Assembly: GCA_022447095.1 (NCBI GenBank)
Contig: JAKUUP010000014.1
Location: 1 to 41,880, forward strand
Reading direction: 5' to 3'
Source: Candidatus Thalassarchaeum betae
GTDB taxonomy: Archaea; Thermoplasmatota; Poseidoniia; Poseidoniales; Thalassarchaeaceae
Length of the DNA stretch: 41,880 nt
Shown here piece by piece: positions 8,475 to 15,996 of the stretch. Position 1 is the stretch's first letter; each line of letters starts with the position of its first letter. The translations under genes were made by a program, and so were the position numbers. The notes below the pieces were generated by a model. It was not told where the DNA came from. It saw nothing but the letters and a program-made list of their open reading frames with translations, and did no database searches.

Positions 8475-10814
8475 ATGGCAGAGGGCGTCACAGCACATAG
8501 GACGAGCGTTCTGTTCCTGATGCTCATGCTTCTGATGGCCGTCTCGGCGAGCTCGATCGCGAATGCCCAGAACGCCGATGATTTAGAAGGCCCGGGAATC
8601 ACATGGGAACTTCCCGGGAATCACATGCTCTACATGAAGGGCACAGAGCAGCAGCCCTTCCTCGACAGGAACTGGACCACTAACACAGGCGAGCCCTTGG
8701 GCAAGGCTGAATTCACCAAGTTAGGCTCTGCGAGCAATCCCAATCTGCTGGAAATCCAGTCAGCCCCGCTCGCCGAGTCATTCCGCTTTGAAGGCAACAT
8801 CACTGTCAGGTTGTTCGCCTCGCTTGAATCGAGTAACGACGGCTGTAGGCTGACCAACGTGCTTCCCGGTGCAGCTGGCGCCGAGACTGCCTTTCAGGTC
8901 TCTCTTTCTCTCGGCAGCACCGTTGTACTGGATGGCGCCGAGACGAACTCTCTTCCTATGGAGGAGTCTTATCTTTCGGCTCATGAGTTCACCGTCCGGG
9001 CAACTGATGTGAACGTCTCCCTCGGTCCGGGAGACCTAGTCTCTATGGACATCGACGTCCAGCACGATTGCATCCAGACCGGTGTGCTGTGGTGGGGCAC
9101 CTACGATGCTACCTCTGGGATCATTCTGGATGGCGATGTCATAGATCCGCAGTTGGAATACACCATCGACTCGAACAGGATGGTAAGGGTCGAGTTCACC
9201 CCAATCTCGCCATGGGGTCCCGATGACTTCCATGGACAGGTAGTAGAAATCGTCGGCCCCATGGACTGGGATGAGATGTTCCACGGATTCGGTAAGGAGG
9301 ACCAGCGACTCGAGCACTTCGAGTCGCCGCATGGAACCCGGATTGGGGAGGCCAACAGGACCATCATCACATGGTCATCCGAGAAGCCACTGGAACCGGG
9401 CAGGTACATGGTCGATGCGTGCTTCACACTCACCGATCAGGACCCCGGGGAATTGTGTGATGCCATCGGAGTTCTGCGTTTCGAGGTTCCTGAGGACCCA
9501 AGGCCAATGGTGGCTGCCATGTGGGCCGCGGTCATTGTCCCACTGGGGATAATCTGTTGGATCGGCGCTTCTATGCGCGAGGCGATGCTGCCGATGCAGG
9601 CATACGCCGTCATTCTCCTGTTGGCGCTGGCAGCTCTAGGGCCGGCCCTTCATCTGCCTGATATCGATACCAATTCCCCTAGGAGCGAAGGCGCTGCACC
9701 ATCTTTCGCCCTCCTTTCTCACGGCGGCGGCGATATGGTGAAGCTGTCTGATCTGCTATCTGATTCAGATGCCGTCGTAGTCGGACTCTTCCAAACCAGT
9801 TCGCCCAACGCCGAGCGTCAGCACAAGGACTTCGAGGGCGCCGCCATCATGATCGATGCCGACATAGCCTTCGTTCAGATAGCGACCGGAGAGAATGTCC
9901 AATCAGTCGATCTAGACACCTACTCTCTATCGTTAAACGAGTCATGGCCACTATTGATGGACGAGTCCGACGCTTCGGTTGGGAAATCATTTCCCAGTGG
10001 TGCGACGGACGCAGTGATAGTCATAGATTCCGCGGGTTTCATCACGAGTTGGCAACCGGGGACCATGTCTGCCTTGGAGATAGAGGAGGCCGCATCCTCA
10101 GCATCCAAGGGCTCCGGGAACAACCCTCTGTCCCTGTTCTCGATGATCATCAGCACTGCTGTCCTACCTCTGTTGGTTCTGGCCATGCCACGAAAAAGGG
10201 AGATTGAGTCGCCCGAAGGGCTGATTTTCCCCGGCGCAGGATTCTTGATGACAGCCGCGGCGGCGGCTCTCGGATTCGGTTTGTGGGCACTTCCGGTGGC
10301 CCTGATGGCCGCCTTGGGTTTGGGTTCGGCCTGGATATGGATTGAGTTGCTTCTGGCAGCCGTGCTGGTCTATCATGGCCTTTCGGTCCTGCTGCGTGGT
10401 AGGATAATCGAGGTCGAAGCAATAGCGGCTAAGGGATATTCGCGCCTGCCAACGGAGTACAAGGCTTGGCGTGATGCGGCCGGATTCAGCGAGGACGCCT
10501 ATCTCGGCCTCTGGCTCGCATGGTTGCTCTGGTTGCGAAACCCCTCGATGATTCCACAAGGTGTGGGCGCCGTAGCGCGTTCGGATTTGATAGGAATCCC
10601 CCTCGCGATCCTCGCTATGCTGGGGTTCCTCATCGCAGCGGGAATCATCGTCAGCCTAGCCCGTTCCGCAGCCTTGGCCCCCGGGAAGATGGCGCGCGTT
10701 TTCGGATGGCTTAGTGTTGGTATACGCCCGCGCGCGTGGGGGCTGGCCTCAGCCACCCTAGGCGCATGGGTCCTCCTCAGCCTTCTCGTAGGCCCTATTC
10801 TCGGCTCCCTGTGA
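8475..10814 (+). CDS. Secreted/membrane protein with cysteine-less thioredoxin-like domain
   Basis: A 779-residue protein. It has a signal peptide (hydrophobic residues about 10-27, ending SSIANAQ), an extracytoplasmic beta-rich region to about residue 340, and two membrane spans near 345-390. A thioredoxin/peroxiredoxin-like domain follows at about 400-545 (APSFALLSHGGG start, later AVIVIDSAGFI). At least five more hydrophobic spans reach the C-terminus. The position where a redox CXXC would sit reads LFQTSSPNAE, with serines and no cysteine, so thiol chemistry is unlikely. Overall order resembles a DsbD-type arrangement turned inside out (inference). The ATG at 8475 is preferred over the TTG at 8469 because AGAGG lies 8 bases before it and the signal peptide follows directly. 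The specific function is not recognised. Confidence 0.6.
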   Translation: MAEGVTAHRTSVLFLMLMLLMAVSASSIANAQNADDLEGPGITWELPGNHMLYMKGTEQQPFLDRNWTTNTGEPLGKAEFTKLGSASNPNLLEIQSAPLAESFRFEGNITVRLFASLESSNDGCRLTNVLPGAAGAETAFQVSLSLGSTVVLDGAETNSLPMEESYLSAHEFTVRATDVNVSLGPGDLVSMDIDVQHDCIQTGVLWWGTYDATSGIILDGDVIDPQLEYTIDSNRMVRVEFTPISPWGPDDFHGQVVEIVGPMDWDEMFHGFGKEDQRLEHFESPHGTRIGEANRTIITWSSEKPLEPGRYMVDACFTLTDQDPGELCDAIGVLRFEVPEDPRPMVAAMWAAVIVPLGIICWIGASMREAMLPMQAYAVILLLALAALGPALHLPDIDTNSPRSEGAAPSFALLSHGGGDMVKLSDLLSDSDAVVVGLFQTSSPNAERQHKDFEGAAIMIDADIAFVQIATGENVQSVDLDTYSLSLNESWPLLMDESDASVGKSFPSGATDAVIVIDSAGFITSWQPGTMSALEIEEAASSASKGSGNNPLSLFSMIISTAVLPLLVLAMPRKREIESPEGLIFPGAGFLMTAAAAALGFGLWALPVALMAALGLGSAWIWIELLLAAVLVYHGLSVLLRGRIIEVEAIAAKGYSRLPTEYKAWRDAAGFSEDAYLGLWLAWLLWLRNPSMIPQGVGAVARSDLIGIPLAILAMLGFLIAAGIIVSLARSAALAPGKMARVFGWLSVGIRPRAWGLASATLGAWVLLSLLVGPILGSL

Positions 10815-10841
10815 TGGACGGATTAAGTCAACCGAGAGCAT

Positions 10842-10849
10842 CATAAGAG
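10842..10849 (+). promoter_or_regulatory. Possible TATA element for tRNA-Trp
   Basis: CATAAGAG lies about 28-35 bases before the first tRNA base in the otherwise GC-rich gap after the preceding gene. This is the spacing expected for an archaeal TATA box. Weak match. Confidence 0.3.
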
Positions 10850-10876
10850 TAAGGCCCTAGGGCAAAGCACTCCTAC

Positions 10877-11061
10877 GGGGGTATAGTATAACCTGGTAGT
10901 ACCGCGGGCTCCAGTTGCACGGGAATGACGACGAGAGGGTTTCTGATGGCTTTGATGACCAACTGGAGCACCGACCTGTCGCAACCCGAGAGCGTGCGCA
11001 ATCCAGGTGCACGCTAAGTGGAAGACACCCGCTGATCTGGGTTCAAATCCCAGTGCCCCCA
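10877..11061 (+). tRNA. tRNA-Trp (CCA anticodon) with a 112-base intron
   Basis: A cloverleaf is readable. The acceptor is GGGGGTA (10877-10883) with TGCCCCC (11054-11060) and discriminator A at 11061. The D stem is GTAT/GTAC. The anticodon stem is GCGGG (10904-10908) with CCCGC (11028-11032), and the anticodon CCA is at 10911-10913. The T arm is CTGGG, TTCAAAT, CCCAG. The 3' CCA is not encoded. The intron lies after position 37 (about 10915-11026). The exact splice points are assigned by the usual 37/38 convention; TCCA (10910-10913) can pair with TGGA (11019-11022), consistent with the central helix of a bulge-helix-bulge. Introns in archaeal tRNA-Trp commonly contain a box C/D guide RNA, and this one does. 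Confidence 0.93.
10925..10974 (+). ncRNA. Box C/D guide RNA within the tRNA-Trp intron
   Basis: In order: box C-like ATGACGA (10925-10931), D' CTGA (10943-10946), C' TTGATGA (10952-10958) and a D-like CCGA (10971-10974). The guide before D, 10961-10969, is exactly complementary over 9 bases to 10908-10916, which spans the anticodon loop. The fifth base upstream of D (10966) pairs with C34 (10911), so it would direct 2'-O-methylation of C34, as known for Haloferax. The D' guide (10932-10942) can pair less perfectly with A36-C41 of the spliced tRNA and points to about C40; that target is uncertain. Confidence 0.8.
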
Positions 11062-11143
11062 CCTTTTCCCAACACAGCGTCCAGTATCTCGCGCTGCTCC
11101 CTTGAAGGTTGGATTGAAAGACTACGCGCAGTTCGCGTGTTCG

Positions 11144-13279
11144 ATGGATACCAAGGTGCTCAATGCACTCCTGTGTGCCTTTCTGGTGATTCCCCTCGCT
11201 GGAAGCATAGCCCCTCCGACAGTCATGATACCGGATGAGCAGGGCTTGCTGTTGATTGAGGAGGGGCAAACTACACTCGTACCGGCACAAGCACCCGTGA
11301 CTTGGGCCAACCCCGGGCCATGGTGGTCGTGGACATCACTTGACGCAGATCGCAATGGTGTCCACGACTCTCTCCAAGTCGCTTCCGGCCCAGTCAACAT
11401 CGGTCTCTCGTACGAGCGTGCCGTCACTGATTCCAACAGGAACGCACTCACTCTGCTCGGGCATGAGATTCACCTCGAGCTCCCTGTCGTCAATGCTCTG
11501 CTGATTGGCGCTGTAGACGCTTCCGAAGTTCAAACGCTTGCCCAACTGGACGGCGTCGTGATGGTCGAGCGCTACGGCTCGCTAGTGTTCTATGGAGATA
11601 TTCAGACACCAGCGGTCAAGGCTCGCAATTCGACCGAGTATCCAATCGGCGCATGGGACCTCGGAGTCAGCGGAGAGGGAGTTAACATAGCATTGACCGA
11701 CACCGGGGTCGACAACGAGCACCCGGGGCTATCCAGCAAGTTCGTCGCCGGCTACGATGCCGTGTGCTACATGCACACAGACCCGCAGTGCCTCCTAGCG
11801 GGAGGTCGCGAGGAGGACGGCTCTTTCGACCCCGATGACGGCAACCAGCACGGTACCGCGTGCATGGGGATGGCCAGTGCCACGGGAATCGAGGCAGACG
11901 GCTCTCAGTCGGATTACTACGGCTCCGCCCCGAACGCCTCGCTGGTCGATGTAAGAATCGGTACTGACGTTGGCGCGGGACCGTTCGAGAACTACCTGCT
12001 GGAGCAGGAGTTCTACGAGTCCGCGATGAACGGGCTGCAGTGGATAATCGATCACAGGGACGATGCTTGGGCGGGGGTCGACGAGGCCAACCACGGCATA
12101 GACATCATCTCTCTGTCATGGGGGATCACCAGTCACGAGAACGGCGGCTCGGACGGTACGGACATGCACAGTAGGATACTGGATGACGCGATGCTTGCAG
12201 GGGTCACCGTTTCCAACGCTGCTGGGAACGACGGTCCGGACAACGACGGTCTGTCGGGAATGAGCGCGTCGTCGCTGTCGGTCACCGTTGCGGCAACTGA
12301 CGACCTCAATACCGTCGACCGCTCGGACGACACCATAGCCAGCTACTCCTCGCGCGGACCCCGCAAGGACAACGGCGACGGCAACCCCCTCAACGAACTC
12401 GTACCAGAACTCAGTGCGCCTGGGACCAACATAGTCCAGGCCGAGGGCTGCGTCACCAGCGGGGGGTGCAACAATTTCTTCGGTGGCGATGCCTCCGACA
12501 ACACCTACACCGGGCGCGGCAGCGGCACGTCCTACGCCACCCCCGCGGTCACCGGGGTCATCGCCCTTGTCATCGAGGCGAATGGCAACCTCACCCCCTT
12601 GCAGATCAAGGAAGTACTCAAGCAGACCGCGGAGCGCAGGGGTGAGCCCAGTGCCCTAGAAGTCGACCCCTACTGGAATCGCGACTTCGGATGGGGAATG
12701 GTCGACGCACATGCAGCTGTCTCCCTCGCCCTTCATCTCGCTGAGACCGAGCAGACAGAATTAATGAATCCCAGTCTCCAGAACCACCTGCTGAATCTTA
12801 TCAACTCGAATGGAACAATCAACGTCACCGGGCACTCTTGGGGCCAGTTGGGCAGCATCGAGCGTGTCGAGTACCGCATCGACGGAGGCGACTGGGCTGA
12901 GGCGATATATTCGGCCGAACCGGGCGAGATAGGTGCACTGACCCCATTCATGTGGCACGTCATCATGAACCCCGAAAAACTCAGTGATGGCGCCCATGAG
13001 ATAGAGGTCAGGGCGGTCTCAGGAGAGGGCAACTCCCTGCCCGTACTGGTGACAGTGCACGGTTCGGGCAGTGAAGGTAATGGATTTTCAGTGCCCCCTA
13101 TGGTTATTCTAGGGATTGCCTCAGTGTTCGCTATCTGGGTAGCATCGCTGGCCCTGCTGAGGTTCCGCTCCGACGGTGAGATAGACAGCCTGTTGTCCAA
13201 TCTGCGCAGGAAGGAGGAGAATTCCGCTATCGAAGAAGTCCTAGATGCAGAAATCGTTGACGAAGAGGCAATAGACTAG
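11144..13279 (+). CDS. Membrane-anchored subtilisin-like serine protease (S8)
   Basis: A 711-residue exported protease. After a signal peptide (MDTKVLNALLCAFLVIPLAG) and a pro-region-like segment, the S8 catalytic triad is complete: Asp186 in LTDTGVD, His236 in HGTACMG and Ser463 in GTSYATP, with the oxyanion Asn in NAAGNDG. A beta-rich domain follows, then one membrane span at about residues 650-672 and a charged cytoplasmic tail. This places the catalytic domain outside the cell, suited to degrading environmental or surface proteins. ATG 11144 is chosen over TTG 11102 because the signal peptide starts there. The gene begins 82 bases after tRNA-Trp. A short hairpin follows the stop. Confidence 0.92.
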   Translation: MDTKVLNALLCAFLVIPLAGSIAPPTVMIPDEQGLLLIEEGQTTLVPAQAPVTWANPGPWWSWTSLDADRNGVHDSLQVASGPVNIGLSYERAVTDSNRNALTLLGHEIHLELPVVNALLIGAVDASEVQTLAQLDGVVMVERYGSLVFYGDIQTPAVKARNSTEYPIGAWDLGVSGEGVNIALTDTGVDNEHPGLSSKFVAGYDAVCYMHTDPQCLLAGGREEDGSFDPDDGNQHGTACMGMASATGIEADGSQSDYYGSAPNASLVDVRIGTDVGAGPFENYLLEQEFYESAMNGLQWIIDHRDDAWAGVDEANHGIDIISLSWGITSHENGGSDGTDMHSRILDDAMLAGVTVSNAAGNDGPDNDGLSGMSASSLSVTVAATDDLNTVDRSDDTIASYSSRGPRKDNGDGNPLNELVPELSAPGTNIVQAEGCVTSGGCNNFFGGDASDNTYTGRGSGTSYATPAVTGVIALVIEANGNLTPLQIKEVLKQTAERRGEPSALEVDPYWNRDFGWGMVDAHAAVSLALHLAETEQTELMNPSLQNHLLNLINSNGTINVTGHSWGQLGSIERVEYRIDGGDWAEAIYSAEPGEIGALTPFMWHVIMNPEKLSDGAHEIEVRAVSGEGNSLPVLVTVHGSGSEGNGFSVPPMVILGIASVFAIWVASLALLRFRSDGEIDSLLSNLRRKEENSAIEEVLDAEIVDEEAID

Positions 13280-13280
13280 A

Positions 13281-13295
13281 GAATCCGCAGGATTC
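13281..13295 (+). terminator. Short hairpin after the protease gene
   Basis: GAATCC, a 3-base loop and GGATTC form a perfect 6-bp stem two bases after the stop codon. No T-tract follows, so a termination role is only suggested. Confidence 0.25.
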
Positions 13296-13336
13296 GAGGC
13301 ACCTCATTCAAAGCCTAGAACACTCGTCCACGGGCC

Positions 13337-14485
13337 ATGGTGAGGTTCTCCGAGCGTGCGAACAGCATCAATCCGACTGGCGTGCGCCGGATGTTTGACA
13401 TGGCCGACGACGACGCGGTGCAGTTCGGGCTGGGAGAGCCAGACTTCCAACCTCCAGAAATTGCCATCGAAGCCTTTGCCAAAGCAATGAAAGATGGCAA
13501 GAACAAGTACACCACGACTGCTGGTCTGCCGGCTCTCAGACAGAAGATAGCAGAGATGTGGCATCATCGCATTCCTGAGTTGAATGCATCCAATGTCTGC
13601 ATAACGATGAGCGGCACCAACGGATTGCTGGACATTTTTCTCGCTTTAGTCGGACCGGGTGACAACGTCCTAATTCCAGAGCCCTACTTCCCGCTCTACC
13701 CTTCTGATGCCCTAATCTGCGGCGGCGAACCAAATCTTTACCCTTGCACCTTCGAGAATGGCTTCGTCCCGACCATAGAAGACCTCGAATCGAGGGTCGA
13801 TGAGAACACAGTGGCCGTACTGTATAACTTCCCCAGCAACCCGACTGGCGGCAACGTGACCGCCTCCCAGAGGGACGAGTTGATCACCTTCGCCAGTGAA
13901 CATGATCTCTGGTTAATCACAGACGAGGTCTACGACCGTATCGTCTATGATGGACAGCACGTTTCCTTCCTCGGCGCTGGATATGACAAGGTGATAATGG
14001 TACAGTCGTTCTCCAAGACCTTCGCTATGACTGGCTGGAGGATTGGATATATCCTCTCCTCCGACCAAGAAGCTATGGCCCAACTGACCAAGATGCAGTA
14101 CTACGTCACAGCGTGCAGCAACGATGCCATGCAGCACGCCGTCCTTGAGGCACTGGAAGAAGCGCCGGATTACCCCCAGAAGATGTGCACCGAATTCAAG
14201 ACGCGACGAGATTTGATATGTGAACGACTCAATGCGATGCCAGGAGTCTCGTGCCATGTGCCCACGGGAGCGTTTTACGTGTTCCCTAAAGTGGATGTTC
14301 CAGGGATGAACAGCGAGGAGATTGCGATGGCCCTACTCGAAGGCGGCGTCCTGTGTTCCCCAGGAACGGCATTCGGCGCCGCAGGCGAAGGACACCTTCG
14401 CTTCGCTTACACCATCGGGCGTGAGGACATTGACAGGGGAATGGACCGAGTCGAAGCGGTGCTAGCGAGGCTGAGAGGGGACTGA
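13337..14485 (+). CDS. Class I/II PLP aminotransferase, aspartate aminotransferase-like
   Basis: A 382-residue fold-type I aminotransferase of the length usual for archaeal aspartate aminotransferases. Pyridoxal-phosphate residues are visible: Lys227 in SFSKTFAMTGWR (Schiff base), Asp196 in ITDEVYD and Asn168 in NFPSNPTGG. The substrate-carboxylate arginine is probably in the C-terminal HLRFAYT block. It would exchange amino groups between amino acids and 2-oxo acids, with aspartate/glutamate most likely; related alanine or aromatic specificities cannot be excluded. ATG 13337 gives the typical N-terminus running into LGEPDFQPP. A small membrane protein gene follows after 7 bases. Confidence 0.9.
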   Translation: MVRFSERANSINPTGVRRMFDMADDDAVQFGLGEPDFQPPEIAIEAFAKAMKDGKNKYTTTAGLPALRQKIAEMWHHRIPELNASNVCITMSGTNGLLDIFLALVGPGDNVLIPEPYFPLYPSDALICGGEPNLYPCTFENGFVPTIEDLESRVDENTVAVLYNFPSNPTGGNVTASQRDELITFASEHDLWLITDEVYDRIVYDGQHVSFLGAGYDKVIMVQSFSKTFAMTGWRIGYILSSDQEAMAQLTKMQYYVTACSNDAMQHAVLEALEEAPDYPQKMCTEFKTRRDLICERLNAMPGVSCHVPTGAFYVFPKVDVPGMNSEEIAMALLEGGVLCSPGTAFGAAGEGHLRFAYTIGREDIDRGMDRVEAVLARLRGD

Positions 14486-14492
14486 TACGCCC

Positions 14493-14705
14493 ATGAGCCC
14501 ATTCGCTTCGCTCGCCGTCTGCATGCTGTCGATGGCTGCTGGGTTGCAAGCCTCCAGCCTGAGGCCGAATCAGTATTCTGTGATCATACTATGCCTCTCA
14601 CTCGCGTGGCTCTGGTTTGACGGCCCCAACGCACCAGGTTTCGGACTCAGCTTAGGCTCTGGATGGGTAGTACTGAATCAGGCCGTCAACCGGCTGGCCC
14701 CCTAG
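14493..14705 (+). CDS. Small membrane protein of unknown function
   Basis: A 70-residue frame starting 7 bases after the aminotransferase stop. Two hydrophobic stretches (about residues 3-20 and 28-43) are separated by a short polar turn, followed by a glycine-rich segment. No family is recognised. Support comes from the tight spacing and from filling the gap exactly up to the convergent gene, 8 bases away. Confidence 0.5.
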   Translation: MSPFASLAVCMLSMAAGLQASSLRPNQYSVIILCLSLAWLWFDGPNAPGFGLSLGSGWVVLNQAVNRLAP

Positions 14706-14713
14706 ATTGAAAT

Positions 14714-15835
14714 CTAGTCCTCAAACAGTTTGAAGGGCAGGTCGATCATTCTACTACTCTCCTCCTCTTCCGACTCCTCGTCATCGCGTTCATCTTGCTC
14801 GTCATCTTCCGGCTTTGAAAAATCAGGGAGGGTGAAGGGGGAAAATCCGTCCTCCTCCTCTTCGGCATCCTCATGCGGTGTGTCCAACAGTTCCATCTGC
14901 AGATTTTCCAAACCATGCTCCTGTCCCTTCATCCAGTCAGGCATGTCGTACGCACCACCTAATACAGATAAAGTGGTGAAGGTGGCCATCGGAAGCACCG
15001 AAATCGCCACTAGAAAGTCTATGACGGCAGTATCAGGGATTGCTGAGTCGGGCACGATTGCGTTCAGGATGGCTGTCTCAAGTTGCACCTCGTTCCACTG
15101 CGTCACATCAACTTCTAGCCAGTTCAGGGAGGCCGCTAGAAAAGTCCTCGCTATAAGCCAGAACAGCAGGATTGGGAGTACCCAAGAGAAGCGTGAGACT
15201 CGCCATAGGACCGTTCGGAACATCGCAGCGATGCCAACCAGTCTCCATGAGATGACAGGTTGCATCCTAACAGCAACCCACAGCGCGATCATGTAACCCA
15301 CCATGCCAAGTTCGAAAGCACGTTCGGGTTGGATAATGCCCTCAGGCATCCCCTCCATTATCAGCAGCGGGACCGCGATTAGCAGAACCTGCATAGGGAC
15401 TGCGAGTAGTTGTAGTCCTCCGTGCACTGAAATGAGATCATACTCGTCGTCCGTGGTCTTACTGTGGACCAGCCGAGCCATCCTTCCGTACGGGCTGCCG
15501 TGGAGTGAAAGCCTCGCTCGATCGATCAGCGCAGGGTCTCCTTTCCTTCTACTTAGTCCGAGAACTGGCGTCCAGCCTCCTCGATCAATTACCGCCGTCG
15601 GTCGATAACCTCCGAATAGGAGTGCGAGCACAAGTGATAGCACCCCATATAGAAGCCCGGCTACGACTATCCAGTTCACCAGTTCAGTACGGACCGCCAC
15701 CGAGAAGTTATCCCTATCCATCTCTAGTAGATAGGTCAGCGAAAATCCGATGATAGGAATCAGGGTGACCTGGAGGAACACCACTGCGTACAGCATGGAC
15801 CTCTGACGTATTTTGCGACTCGCCACGGAAGCCAC
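14714..15835 (-). CDS. Multi-pass membrane protein with acidic C-terminal tail
   Basis: A 373-residue protein with about six or seven hydrophobic segments (for example residues 15-35, 53-74, 140-160 and 215-235). A cytoplasmic-type loop is rich in arginine. The tail from about residue 315 is strongly acidic (DEQDERDDEESEEEESS) and ends in FKLFED. The start is GTG at 15835; no ATG is available before the first span. The family is not recognised. It is divergent from the large surface protein gene, so the two may share a promoter region. Confidence 0.6.
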   Translation of the reverse strand: MASVASRKIRQRSMLYAVVFLQVTLIPIIGFSLTYLLEMDRDNFSVAVRTELVNWIVVAGLLYGVLSLVLALLFGGYRPTAVIDRGGWTPVLGLSRRKGDPALIDRARLSLHGSPYGRMARLVHSKTTDDEYDLISVHGGLQLLAVPMQVLLIAVPLLIMEGMPEGIIQPERAFELGMVGYMIALWVAVRMQPVISWRLVGIAAMFRTVLWRVSRFSWVLPILLFWLIARTFLAASLNWLEVDVTQWNEVQLETAILNAIVPDSAIPDTAVIDFLVAISVLPMATFTTLSVLGGAYDMPDWMKGQEHGLENLQMELLDTPHEDAEEEEDGFSPFTLPDFSKPEDDEQDERDDEESEEEESSRMIDLPFKLFED

Positions 15836-15996
15836 GCCTCACCAAGCGACCATAAGCCCTTCATCGTGCCCCCATCCTCATTGTGCGGTTAGCCGACCAG
15901 AATCAAACTGCCAAATACATGGGCTTCCGCCCTTCGGGCGGCGAACGCGTCAACCGAACCTTCATACATGGTTTTGAGTCCCCCGAATTCATCCTC
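15836..15996. promoter_or_regulatory. Divergent intergenic region with hairpin
   Basis: This 161-base region separates two divergent genes. CCAAATACAT at 15911-15920 is a possible TATA element for the plus-strand gene. CCGCCC-TTC-GGGCGG at 15927-15941 is a perfect 6-bp hairpin that would lie near the start of that transcript. A GTG-started reading frame runs through here from 15883 but lacks a signal peptide at its N-terminus. Confidence 0.35.
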
